A stretch of 35,280 nucleotides of DNA from JAZNOQ01 sp045589215 (GTDB lineage: Bacteria; Bacillota; Clostridia; Oscillospirales; CAG-272): the NCBI GenBank assembly GCA_045589215.1, contig JAZNOQ010000021.1:1-35280 (forward strand), in the 5' to 3' direction. The position numbers and the translations under genes are program-made. Shown here piece after piece: positions 23,502-31,988 of this stretch (its first letter is position 1; the number at the start of each line of letters is the position of its first letter). A model generated the notes under the pieces. It had not been told where the DNA came from. It made no database searches and was given only the letters and a program-made list of their open reading frames with translations.

Positions 23502-25835
23502 ATGCAAAGCGAACAGGAGAAGCTCCCCCCGCGTGCAAAGGACGCGTCGGGGCTCGTGCGCCTCGGCGGAACGGTCGAGCGCGTGATCTTTTCGAGCGAT
23601 GAAACGGGATTTGCGATCTGTGACTTCGGCGTGGATGAATATATCGTTGACTGTCCTATGGAGGCAGACGGCGCACCCGTCGAAGGCGGCGACGGGGAAT
23701 TTAAGGACGAGGTCATTACGATCCTCGGAACGCTTCCGCTCGTTGCGGTCGGGGATGAGCTTACGGTCTACGGACGGTGGGGCTTCAGCCCGAAATACGG
23801 CAGACAGTTCCGCGTTGAGCAGTACGAAAAAAATCTGCCCGCCGACACCGCGTCAATCCTGCGCTATCTTTCGTCGAGAACGATCAAGGGCATCGGACCG
23901 ACGATCGCAAAGCGTATCGTGTCGGAATTCGGTGCGGAGACCTTCGACGTGATCGAGCATCACCCCGAGTGGCTCGTCGAGATCAAGGGAATCTCACGAA
24001 AGCTCGCACAGCAGATCTCTGACGATTTCAAGGAGAAATCGGGAATGCGGAACGCGATGATGTATTTCCGTGAATATTTCGGTACGGCGCTGACCGTGCG
24101 GATCTATAAAAAATGGGGGGCGAACGCCGTTGACGTGGCAAAGTCGAACCCCTACCGTCTTTGCGACGAGATCGACGGCATCGGATTTGAACGTGCCGAC
24201 CGCCTTGCAGGTGAGATCGGGATCGCGCATAACAGCATCGAGCGCGTGAAAAGCGGCATTCGCTACGTGCTTGTCCAGAACGGAATGCAGAACGGTCACG
24301 TTTGTCTCCCCGAGGACAAGCTCGTCGCGGCATCCGCGAAGCTGCTCGGTGTGACGGAGGACGAGGGGCGAGAGGCACTTTCCTCCCTCATCGAAGAAAA
24401 AAGCGTTGACGTCGAGAGAATGGACGGCGTGCGGTATGTGTATGATCACTTTGCCTACGCGGCGGAGGGGTATATTGCAAGGAAGCTGCGGCTTCTCGAT
24501 AAGCTCTGTCCTGCGATAAACACCGAGGACATTGCGCTCTTTATCAGACGCGAGGAGCGGGAGAACGGGGTAGAATACGCCGCGCTTCAGAAAAAGGCGA
24601 TCTTCGACGCGATGTCGTCGGGCGTGATGATCCTGACGGGCGGACCCGGAACGGGTAAAACCACCGTCGTGCGTGCGCTTCTCCGCATCTTTTCGGAGAT
24701 CGGTATGAAGGTCGCGCTATGCGCTCCGACGGGACGTGCGGCGAAGCGGCTGTCCGAGTCGACATCGGAGGAGGCAAAGACCATCCACAGGCTTCTCGAA
24801 ATGGGCATCGACCGCAAAAATGCGACGGGACAGCGTGACGACGGAAGGGTCGTGTTCGGCAGAGACGAAAAAAATCTGCTCGAAGAAAACGTCATCATTG
24901 TGGACGAGTCCTCGATGATCGACAATTCCTTGATGTGTGCGCTTCTTAAGGCGGTGAAGCCCGGTGCGCGGCTCATTCTGATCGGAGACGCAGATCAGCT
25001 TCCGTCGGTCGGTGCGGGAAACGTGCTTGCCGATCTGATCGCATCAGAGCGCTTCTCGACCGTTCGCCTCACCGAGATCTTCCGTCAGGCGGGCGAGAGC
25101 CTCATTATTACGAACGCGCACGCGATCAATAGCGGCGTTATGCCCGACCTTTCGGTGAAGAATAATGATTTCTTTTTCTTGCCGCGCGAGAGCGACGCAG
25201 AGATCGCTTTCACCGTTGCGGATCTTTGTAAGAACCGCTTGCCGAGGGCATACGGCAGAGAGGCGGCTGACGGCATTCAGGTCATTACGCCCTCGCGTAA
25301 GGGCGAGAGCGGGACCGATGCTTTGAATATCCTTCTTCAGCGAGAATTGAATCCTTCGGGCAAGGGGAAAAAGGAATACCGCTACCGCGACCGTGTCTAC
25401 CGAGAGGGAGACAAGGTGATGCAGATCAGGAACAATTACGATATTTATTGGGAGAGGGCAGACAGCGACGGAATGGGGGTCTTCAACGGAGACATCGGCG
25501 TGATCCGATCGATCGACCTTTATGAACAGCAGATGGAGATCCTCTTCGACGACCGCACGGCGGTGTACGATTTCTCCCTCCTTGATGAGCTTGATCACGC
25601 ATACGCGATCACGGTGCATAAGAGTCAGGGCTGTGAGTACCCGACGGTGATCTTGCCTGCGTACGGCGCGCCTCCGATGCTCCTCACACGAAATCTTCTT
25701 TATACGGCAGTCACCCGTGCCTCCGCGCGCGTGATCGTGGTCGGAAGGAGCGATATTGTCGAAATGATGGTGGGGAACAATCGTCAATCGATGCGCTATA
25801 CGGGGCTTGTGCGCCGCATCAGGGAGGCGGACTGA
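23502..25835 (+). CDS. recD2: RecD2-type 5'-3' DNA helicase
   Basis: RecD2 is a superfamily 1B helicase of bacteria that lack RecBC, acting in DNA repair. The 777-residue protein has the RecD2-specific N-terminal extension: an OB-like start (about 15-110), then helix-hairpin-helix phrases TIKGIGPTIAKRIV and VEIKGISRKLAQQI. The motor has Walker A GGPGTGKTT (380-388), CAPTGRAAKRL (motif Ia), IIVDESSMID (Walker B), LIGDADQLPSVGAGNVL (motif III) and the C-terminal TVHKSQGCEYPTVILP and LLYTAVTRAS motifs. AAAGGAG precedes the ATG. It leads an operon with comF and a comM-like gene. Confidence 0.94.
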   Translation: MQSEQEKLPPRAKDASGLVRLGGTVERVIFSSDETGFAICDFGVDEYIVDCPMEADGAPVEGGDGEFKDEVITILGTLPLVAVGDELTVYGRWGFSPKYGRQFRVEQYEKNLPADTASILRYLSSRTIKGIGPTIAKRIVSEFGAETFDVIEHHPEWLVEIKGISRKLAQQISDDFKEKSGMRNAMMYFREYFGTALTVRIYKKWGANAVDVAKSNPYRLCDEIDGIGFERADRLAGEIGIAHNSIERVKSGIRYVLVQNGMQNGHVCLPEDKLVAASAKLLGVTEDEGREALSSLIEEKSVDVERMDGVRYVYDHFAYAAEGYIARKLRLLDKLCPAINTEDIALFIRREERENGVEYAALQKKAIFDAMSSGVMILTGGPGTGKTTVVRALLRIFSEIGMKVALCAPTGRAAKRLSESTSEEAKTIHRLLEMGIDRKNATGQRDDGRVVFGRDEKNLLEENVIIVDESSMIDNSLMCALLKAVKPGARLILIGDADQLPSVGAGNVLADLIASERFSTVRLTEIFRQAGESLIITNAHAINSGVMPDLSVKNNDFFFLPRESDAEIAFTVADLCKNRLPRAYGREAADGIQVITPSRKGESGTDALNILLQRELNPSGKGKKEYRYRDRVYREGDKVMQIRNNYDIYWERADSDGMGVFNGDIGVIRSIDLYEQQMEILFDDRTAVYDFSLLDELDHAYAITVHKSQGCEYPTVILPAYGAPPMLLTRNLLYTAVTRASARVIVVGRSDIVEMMVGNNRQSMRYTGLVRRIREAD

Positions 25836-25838
25836 ACG

Positions 25839-26612
25839 ATGACAACGAATCGAAAAACACGTGTTACGGATTTTCTTCGGGATTTCATCGTTCCGCCAAC
25901 GTGCGCCTGCTGCCGCGATCGGCTGATGCCGTGCTGTGACGTTCCGTTTTGCTCGGAATGCCGCGAAAAATGGGAAGAGGAAAAGCGCGAGAGATGCGGG
26001 ATCTGCGGGCTTTCGATGCTCGACTGCCGCTGTCTGCCGCCCCTCCTCACCGATTTCGGAATTCGGGACGGGATATTCCTTTCTGCATATCGCGCGGGCG
26101 GAGCGACCGCGACGGATCGGCTTATTTATTACGTAAAATCCGAGCGCGACAGACGTGCGTTCGACTTTCTCGCGCGGGAGCTTTCGCACCTTATGCGCGA
26201 CTACCTGCGGATGGAGGGAATCGATCCGCAAGACGTGATCGTGACGGCACTTCCGCGTAGACGCGCGAAGGTGCGCGAGATCGGCTTCGATCAGGCTAAG
26301 GAGCTTGCCACGTCCCTTGCATTTGAACTCGGATGCGAATACAGAACCCTCCTCGTCCGAAGGCGCGGCGGCAAGGAGCAAAAGGCGCTGAACGCCGAGG
26401 ATCGCCTTCGGAATTTGCAGACGGCGTTCCGCTTGAAGGGCTCTTCGGTGCTTTCGGGAAAAACCGTCCTTCTTGTCGACGACGTTATGACGACGGGAAG
26501 CGGTCTTCGCTCCTCGGCGGAGCTTTTACAAAAGGGCGGTGCGCATCGCGTCGTTCCCGTTACCGTCGCACGGACGGTCGCCGCGGGAGAAGCGGCAAAA
26601 AAACGACATTAA
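25839..26612 (+). CDS. comF: ComF family protein
   Basis: ComF proteins are phosphoribosyltransferase-like factors needed for natural DNA uptake in some bacteria. This 257-residue protein has an N-terminal zinc-finger region rich in paired cysteines (CACC, CC, FCSEC, CGIC, CRC; residues about 22-66) and a C-terminal PRTase domain with the PRPP loop VLLVDDVMTTGSG. It begins three bases after the recD2 stop and uses AGGGAGG within the end of recD2, so the two are coupled. Few other competence genes are visible here, so a role in uptake is inferred. Confidence 0.92.
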   Translation: MTTNRKTRVTDFLRDFIVPPTCACCRDRLMPCCDVPFCSECREKWEEEKRERCGICGLSMLDCRCLPPLLTDFGIRDGIFLSAYRAGGATATDRLIYYVKSERDRRAFDFLARELSHLMRDYLRMEGIDPQDVIVTALPRRRAKVREIGFDQAKELATSLAFELGCEYRTLLVRRRGGKEQKALNAEDRLRNLQTAFRLKGSSVLSGKTVLLVDDVMTTGSGLRSSAELLQKGGAHRVVPVTVARTVAAGEAAKKRH

Positions 26613-26631
26613 CAACACGGAGGAAAGACAC

Positions 26632-28179
26632 GTGCTATCAACGGTTTACAGTGCCGGGCTTGCCGGCATCGACGGATTTGTGGTTTCGGTGGAATGTGAC
26701 GGACAGCCCACCCTGCCTCAGCTTGAGCTCGTTGGGCTTCCCGACGCCGCCGTCAAGGAGGCGAAAGAGCGCGTTCGAACGGCGTGCATCAACAGCGGCT
26801 TCAAGATGCCGACACTCAGCTATACGATCAATCTCGCGCCCGCCGACCGAAAGAAGGAGGGAAGCGCGTTTGACGTTGCGATCCTGCTCGGCATTCTGCA
26901 CTGTGCGGGAGTTGTACGGTACGATCTCGACCTTTCGAAATTCTGCTTTGTCGGTGAACTTTCGCTTTCGGGCGAATTACGCGGTGTCAGAGGCGTGCTT
27001 TGTCTTGCCGTAGCCGCGAGAGACGCAGGATTTACCGAGCTTTACGTTCCGCGCTGTAACGCACGCGAGGCGGCGGCTGTGGAGGGCATTACGGTTTACG
27101 GAGTCGATAACGTCGCGAGTCTCGTGCGCCATCTCAACGGTGTTGAACGGATGGAGCCCGAGGCGCCGCTCGTTTATGCGGCGGGGGAGCATACCGAAAG
27201 CTTTGATTTTGCCGACGTGCGCGGGCAGTATATGGCAAAGCGCGCAATGGAGATCGCGGCGGCAGGCGGGCACAATATCCTCCTGATCGGACCTCCCGGT
27301 ACGGGTAAATCGATGCTTGCGAAGCGGCTTTCGAGCATTCTGCCGCCCCTCACCTCCGCAGAGGCGATCGAATCGACGAAGGTGCATTCGGTCGCGGGCG
27401 TACTGCCCGATGAGGCGTCTCTCCTGAAAACGCGCCCCTTCCGTTCGCCCCATCACACGATGTCGGTTGTCAGTCTCGTCGGCGGTGGTGCAAATCCGCT
27501 TCCCGGTGAGGTCTCGCTCGCGCACAACGGCGTGCTTTTCCTCGATGAGCTTCCCGAATTTCCGAAGCTCGTGACCGATGCACTCCGTCAGCCGCTGGAG
27601 GACAGGCGCGTGACGATCACCCGTGCGAATGGACGTGTGACCTATCCCTGCTCCTTTATGCTCGTCGCGGCGATGAACCCGTGCAGATGCGGATATTTTG
27701 GGCACGCGACGCGGAAGTGTACCTGCCGTCCCGAGGAGGTCAAGCGGTACATATCCCGTATTTCGGGGCCGATGCTCGACCGCATTGATATTCAGATCGA
27801 GCTTCCGTCCCTGACCTTCGATGAGATCTCTCAGGAGGACACGCGCGCGGAGTCTTCGGCGCAGATCCGAGAGAGAGTGAAGGCGGCGCGCGAATTTGCC
27901 GCTCGCCGTATGGCAGAGGACGATGGCATGGGAAGGCGGATCTACTGCAACGCACAGCTTGATGCCGCGGCGATCCACCGCTACTGCAAGACCGACGAAA
28001 CGGCGCAGGCACTCCTGAAATCGGCGTATGAAAGCCTCGGAATGTCGGCGCGCGGACACGACCGCATCCTGCGCGTGGCGCGTACCATTGCAGATCTCGC
28101 GGGAAGTGAGATCATTACAGCCTCCCATATTGCGGAGGCAATTCAGTTCCGTTCCCTCGATCGGAAGTATTGGGGATAG
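26632..28179 (+). CDS. comM: YifB/ComM-family Mg-chelatase-like AAA ATPase
   Basis: ComM-type proteins are hexameric AAA+ helicases that promote branch migration during natural transformation; most Firmicutes YifB relatives are uncharacterised. The start is GTG 26632 with GGAGG eight bases upstream, giving 515 residues; an earlier ATG in frame lies inside comF and lacks a site. The N-terminal ChlI-like domain (about 1-165) carries the typical LPQLELVGLPDAAVKEAKERVR. The AAA core has Walker A GPPGTGKS (220-227), LFLDELPEF (Walker B), the cysteine-rich NPCRCGYFG...CTCRPEEV insert, and a C-terminal Mg-chelatase domain (SARGHDRILRVARTIADL). It ends in a dispersed hairpin repeat. Confidence 0.93.
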   Translation: MLSTVYSAGLAGIDGFVVSVECDGQPTLPQLELVGLPDAAVKEAKERVRTACINSGFKMPTLSYTINLAPADRKKEGSAFDVAILLGILHCAGVVRYDLDLSKFCFVGELSLSGELRGVRGVLCLAVAARDAGFTELYVPRCNAREAAAVEGITVYGVDNVASLVRHLNGVERMEPEAPLVYAAGEHTESFDFADVRGQYMAKRAMEIAAAGGHNILLIGPPGTGKSMLAKRLSSILPPLTSAEAIESTKVHSVAGVLPDEASLLKTRPFRSPHHTMSVVSLVGGGANPLPGEVSLAHNGVLFLDELPEFPKLVTDALRQPLEDRRVTITRANGRVTYPCSFMLVAAMNPCRCGYFGHATRKCTCRPEEVKRYISRISGPMLDRIDIQIELPSLTFDEISQEDTRAESSAQIRERVKAAREFAARRMAEDDGMGRRIYCNAQLDAAAIHRYCKTDETAQALLKSAYESLGMSARGHDRILRVARTIADLAGSEIITASHIAEAIQFRSLDRKYWG

Positions 28180-28185
28180 TTTTAT

Positions 28186-28224
28186 AGGGGCTTTGCCCCT
28201 GTACCCCACAAGGAAACTTTTTCC
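28186..28224. repeat. Dispersed hairpin repeat, copy 2
   Basis: AGGGGC-TTT-GCCCCT (28186-28200), the link GTACCCCACA and a GGAAA/TTTCC hairpin (28212-28224) follow the comM-like gene. The order and sequence match copy 1 at 11393-11443. It lies inside an apparent operon. Confidence 0.7.
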
Positions 28225-28256
28225 AAAAAAAAGAAAGAGATAAAAAGGCATTTAAA

Positions 28257-29516
28257 ATGGAATTTTCAGAAGAACTTTTAAGGCTTGCGGATGAAGCAGA
28301 GGAGGCTCTGAAGGAGCAATTCAAACGGATCGAAAGAATCGCCTTCGAGAACACAAAAAAAGTGATGGACAGCTTCGCCTCTCACCGCGTTTCGGATATG
28401 ATGTTCGAAAGCACCACGGGCTACGGCTACGATGACAAGGGGCGTGATACGCTCGACGAGATCTGGGCGGACGTGATGGGCGCGGAATCGGCGTTCGTGC
28501 GCCATACGATCGTAAGCGGAACGCACGCGCTGACGATCGCGCTGTTCGGCATTCTTCGCCCCGGTGACGTGATGCTTTCTGTCGCAGGTAAGCCGTACGA
28601 CACTCTTGAGGAGGTCATAGGTCTCACGGGAACGCCCGGGAACGGCTCGCTCCGTGATTTCGGAGTCGACTATCATGAGATCGACCTTGTGGACGGAAAA
28701 ACCTTCGATTTTCCTGCGATCACCGCATATCTGAAGGAAAATAAGGATAAGGTGAAAATGGTATTCGTTCAGCGCTCGAAGGGGTATCTGAACCGCAAAA
28801 CGCTCTCGGTCGCGGAGATCGGGGAGCTTGTGCGTGTGGTGCGCGAGATCGCTCCCGATGCCGTTGTCACGGTCGATAACTGCTACGGTGAGTTTACCGA
28901 TACCGTCGAGCCGACCGCGGTGGGTGCCGACCTGATCGTCGGATCTCTCATCAAGAACCCCGGTGGCGGTATGGCAGAGACAGGCGGTTACATCGCGGGC
29001 ACGAAGCGCGCAGTCGAGCTTTGCTCCTACCGTCTCACGTCGGTCGGTGTCGGAACTGAGGTCGGCGCGACGCTCGGACAGAACAAGAGCCTGTATAAGG
29101 GGCTTTTCTACGCGCCTCATACAACGGCGCAGGCACTCAAGACGTCGCTCCTTGCGGCTTATGTATTCGAAAAGCTCGGCTACGAGGTCGAGCCGCGCTA
29201 CGACGTGCCGCGCGACGACATCATTCAGACGGTCATTATGGGCTCTCCCGAGGGGCTGTGCGCCTTCTGCCGCGGCATTCAGGCGGGATCTCCCGTTGAT
29301 GCGTACGTAACGCCCGAGCCGTGGGCAATGCCCGGATACGGAGACGAGGTCATTATGGCAGCGGGGGCGTTCACGATGGGATCGTCGATCGAGCTTTCCG
29401 CAGACGGACCGCTTCGCCCGCCGTATACGGCGTTCCTTCAGGGCGGACTGACCTATGACAGCGGTAAGATCGGCGTTTTGTCCGCCGCCGCCGAGGTACT
29501 GCGCTCGAGAGGATAA
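28257..29516 (+). CDS. Methionine gamma-lyase / aluminium-resistance family PLP enzyme
   Basis: This 419-residue fold-type I PLP enzyme belongs to the family known as Met_gamma_lyase/aluminium resistance protein (YnbB in Bacillus). The PLP lysine is K233 in GSLIKNPGGGMAETGGY, the PLP Asp is in VVTVDNCYGEF (about 203-213), and the family phrases FESTTGYGYDDKGRDTLD and RHTIVSGTHALTIALFGILRPGD are present. Substrate unproven; related enzymes act on sulfur amino acids. The gene follows the repeat at 28186-28224; the start site is weak (AAAAAGG about ten bases upstream). Confidence 0.9.
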   Translation: MEFSEELLRLADEAEEALKEQFKRIERIAFENTKKVMDSFASHRVSDMMFESTTGYGYDDKGRDTLDEIWADVMGAESAFVRHTIVSGTHALTIALFGILRPGDVMLSVAGKPYDTLEEVIGLTGTPGNGSLRDFGVDYHEIDLVDGKTFDFPAITAYLKENKDKVKMVFVQRSKGYLNRKTLSVAEIGELVRVVREIAPDAVVTVDNCYGEFTDTVEPTAVGADLIVGSLIKNPGGGMAETGGYIAGTKRAVELCSYRLTSVGVGTEVGATLGQNKSLYKGLFYAPHTTAQALKTSLLAAYVFEKLGYEVEPRYDVPRDDIIQTVIMGSPEGLCAFCRGIQAGSPVDAYVTPEPWAMPGYGDEVIMAAGAFTMGSSIELSADGPLRPPYTAFLQGGLTYDSGKIGVLSAAAEVLRSRG

Positions 29517-29562
29517 TATTCGGCTGATGCCATACTTGGCAGAGGCTTATTTTGGAGCAAAT

Positions 29563-30729
29563 ATGACAACCTTTCTATCAAAACTGTTTATTCGGAATTA
29601 CAGAGACGTAAAAAACCCGACCGTGCGCCGCGCGTACGGCACGATGGTCAGCATCGTCGGGATCATACTGAACCTCTTCCTTTTTGTCGGTAAGTTTACG
29701 GTCGGATTTTTACTGTCCTCCGTTTCGATCGAGGCGGATGCCTTCAACAATCTGTCCGACGCGGGCTCGCAGATCGTTTCGCTCATCTGCTTCCGCATCG
29801 CGGCAAAGCCTGCGGACCGACACCACCCCTTCGGGCACGCGCGCATCGAATATCTTGCGTCGGCGGTGGTATCGCTCGTGATCCTGCTGATCTCCTATGA
29901 GCTGTTTACCGAGTCGCTTTCAAAGCTGTTCGGCGGTGCGGAGGAGAGCAGCTTCTCGATCCCCGCAGTGATCGTGCTTGCGGTTTCGGTGCTTGTGAAG
30001 CTCTGGCTCTGCTTCTTTAACCGCAGTGTCGCAAAAAGGATCGACTCGACTGTGATGCGAGCGACCGCCGCCGACAGTCTTTCCGATGCTGGGGCGACGG
30101 GCGCGGTTCTCGTCGCGGTCGTTGTCGGCAGATTTATTACGCTTCCGTTCAGCCTTGACGCCGTAATGGGCATTGCCGTTTCGGTGCTTGTGGCGATCGC
30201 GGGGGTCAAGATCCTGATCGAGGCGAAGAACGCCATCCTCGGAGAGGGTCCGACCGAGGCACTCGTTGAGGAGATCAACACGACAGTGGGGAAGTATCCC
30301 GAGATCCTCGGGCTTCACGATATGCTCGTCCATAATTACGGCCCCGGGAAGATCTTTGCATCCTTTCACGTTGAGGTGGACGGATCGGCGGATATCTATC
30401 ACACGCACGATACGATCGATAATATTGAGCGCGAGCTTCGTACCTTGGGTATTGAGGCAACGGTGCATATGGATCCGATCGTCACCGACGACGAGCGCGT
30501 GAACGATATGCGCGAGCGCGTTGCGGGGATCGTCCGTGCGATCGATCCCGCACTCCGCATCCACGATTTCCGATTTGTCGAGGGAAAGTCGCATACAAAT
30601 CTGATCTTTGACGTGCAGGCACCGTTTGAGCTTCGGCTTTCGGACGCAGAGCTGAAAGAAAAGATCGCAGGCGTGATCCTTGCCGCCTTCCCGAACCATT
30701 ATGCTGTGATCGAGGTCGACCGCGGATGA
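29563..30729 (+). CDS. Cation diffusion facilitator (FieF/MamB-like metal efflux)
   Basis: The start at 29563 has TTGGAG six bases upstream and gives 388 residues; the frame is open further back into the previous gene without a site. CDF proteins export Zn, Mn, Fe or Co by proton antiport. Visible are the metal-site motif EADAFNNLSDAGSQIV, the HPFGHARIEY loop, about six transmembrane helices up to about residue 215, and a C-terminal ZT-dimer cytoplasmic domain (about 225-300) extended by a further 75-residue region. Which metal is carried cannot be told. It closes the recD2 operon at the terminator 30737-30773. Confidence 0.9.
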   Translation: MTTFLSKLFIRNYRDVKNPTVRRAYGTMVSIVGIILNLFLFVGKFTVGFLLSSVSIEADAFNNLSDAGSQIVSLICFRIAAKPADRHHPFGHARIEYLASAVVSLVILLISYELFTESLSKLFGGAEESSFSIPAVIVLAVSVLVKLWLCFFNRSVAKRIDSTVMRATAADSLSDAGATGAVLVAVVVGRFITLPFSLDAVMGIAVSVLVAIAGVKILIEAKNAILGEGPTEALVEEINTTVGKYPEILGLHDMLVHNYGPGKIFASFHVEVDGSADIYHTHDTIDNIERELRTLGIEATVHMDPIVTDDERVNDMRERVAGIVRAIDPALRIHDFRFVEGKSHTNLIFDVQAPFELRLSDAELKEKIAGVILAAFPNHYAVIEVDRG

Positions 30730-30736
30730 CTTGAAT

Positions 30737-30773
30737 AAAAAACGGACAGACCGTTACGGTCTGTCCGTTTTTT
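30737..30773. terminator. Bidirectional terminator
   Basis: AAAAAACGGACAGACCG and its complement form a near-perfect stem with a tiny loop, followed by T on both strands. It separates the convergent CDF and SGNH genes. Confidence 0.93.
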
Positions 30774-30782
30774 TGTATCAGC

Positions 30783-31775
30783 TTAAATGTGCTTTACGAT
30801 CTCTTTATAAAGTGCGTCGGCGTAAGGTCCGAAACCGAAATCGTTCGGGTGGAGGCGCAGATCCGCGAAGAATTCCTTTCTGTGCGGAACGAAATTGTAG
30901 GCGTTGACCACCGTGACGTTCGGGAGATCCTTGCAAAGCTCCTGCATCAGAGGATATACCTCGGTGACGGGAGCGCCGAAGCCGCTATTTGAACGGTTTC
31001 CGTCGCCTCTCCAGATCGGTGCGACTGCGAAGATCTTCGCGTTCGGATACAGCTCGGACAGGCGAGCGTAGAATGCGCGGCAGTTCTCTGTAAAGGTTTC
31101 GCGCGAGATCATCTTGCTGTTCCAGTCATTCGTTCCGTATGCGACCGTGATGTAATCGGGATCGAAGGGATCCTTCTCATCGAGAAGCGCGGGGAAGAAC
31201 TTTTCGCCGCCGATGCCCTTGTTGATCTGCTCGGCATCGAGAAGGAATGCGAGGCGGGAGGCGTAGGAGAGAGAGGGGTAGATCGCGTCATAGCCGTGGG
31301 TGATCGAGTCACCGAAGGTGAGCATCGTTTTCGGACGGGTAATGCCATCAAGGCTCGCTCCGTCGTCGATCTCAACGTTCGACAACGTTGCACACTGCGA
31401 CCAAGGGAAGTAGATCTCGACCGTATTTTCGCCCTCGGGAAGCGTGATGCTTGCAGAGCCGCCGACAGATGCGTCACCGTCGACACCGAAGTGCTTTTCG
31501 AGTGCGCCGTTTACGTAGACGTCAAAGAATGCGTAATGGCGGCTCGATGCCTTTTTCAGCGTGTAGTCGAAGCGGATGCTCGTCGTGTCGGTCTTCATCG
31601 CGAGGCGAACGCCTGCGGTCGCAAAGGACTTTACGTAGAAGTTCTGGGGGCTTGCCTCAAGGTAGGTCGCCTCCTGCTTTTCCGTAAAGCGGAAAAAGGA
31701 GAAGACACCGTCTTCTTCGGTAACGCGGACCACGCCGCGTGCGATCTTGGTGATTTCTTTCAGAGTGAGTTTCAT
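30783..31775 (-). CDS. SGNH/GDSL hydrolase with N-terminal carbohydrate-binding-like domain
   Basis: The start at 31775 is set by AGGAG eight bases upstream, giving 330 residues; a frame seven codons longer has no site. Residues about 1-145 form a beta-sandwich-like domain common in front of this hydrolase type. The catalytic part has TFGDSITHG (nucleophile Ser157), GTNDWN (214-219) and LHPNDFG near the C-terminus (His309). Such enzymes remove acyl or acetyl groups, often from carbohydrates. No signal peptide is seen, so it is probably cytoplasmic. Substrate unknown; single-gene unit with its own promoter. Confidence 0.88.
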   Translation of the reverse strand: MKLTLKEITKIARGVVRVTEEDGVFSFFRFTEKQEATYLEASPQNFYVKSFATAGVRLAMKTDTTSIRFDYTLKKASSRHYAFFDVYVNGALEKHFGVDGDASVGGSASITLPEGENTVEIYFPWSQCATLSNVEIDDGASLDGITRPKTMLTFGDSITHGYDAIYPSLSYASRLAFLLDAEQINKGIGGEKFFPALLDEKDPFDPDYITVAYGTNDWNSKMISRETFTENCRAFYARLSELYPNAKIFAVAPIWRGDGNRSNSGFGAPVTEVYPLMQELCKDLPNVTVVNAYNFVPHRKEFFADLRLHPNDFGFGPYADALYKEIVKHI

Positions 31776-31811
31776 AGCAGTGCTCCTTGCTTTCAATGTA
31801 TTTCGTGTTTA

Positions 31812-31840
31812 ATTGTACCTCAAGGGGGAGAAAATGTCAA
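31812..31840 (-). promoter_or_regulatory. Promoter of the SGNH hydrolase gene
   Basis: The reverse strand has TTGACA, a 17-base spacer and TACAAT, about 37 bases before the start codon. Confidence 0.85.
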
Positions 31841-31924
31841 CCGATTTATCGAAATTTTCAGATATTTTGCGCTTGTTTTTCGCTGTGTCATAGGTCGGGC
31901 TCGCCTTCAAACGGACAAAAGCAC

Positions 31925-31953
31925 TTGACAGAAAGGTGGAAAACCGATATAAT
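31925..31953 (+). promoter_or_regulatory. Promoter of the cysteine desulfidase gene
   Basis: TTGACA, a 17-base spacer and TATAAT, a perfect consensus about 36 bases before the ATG. Confidence 0.88.
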
Positions 31954-31988
31954 AGGTACAGAGATAAAGTCATCGAAAGGAAAACCGA

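Noticed and set aside
25044..26381. Reverse frame of 445 codons opposite recD2 and comF
   Set aside because: Both genes on the forward strand have complete family motifs; long antisense frames here come from the codon bias of GC-rich genes. The same holds for 26977-28251 and 32031-33380.
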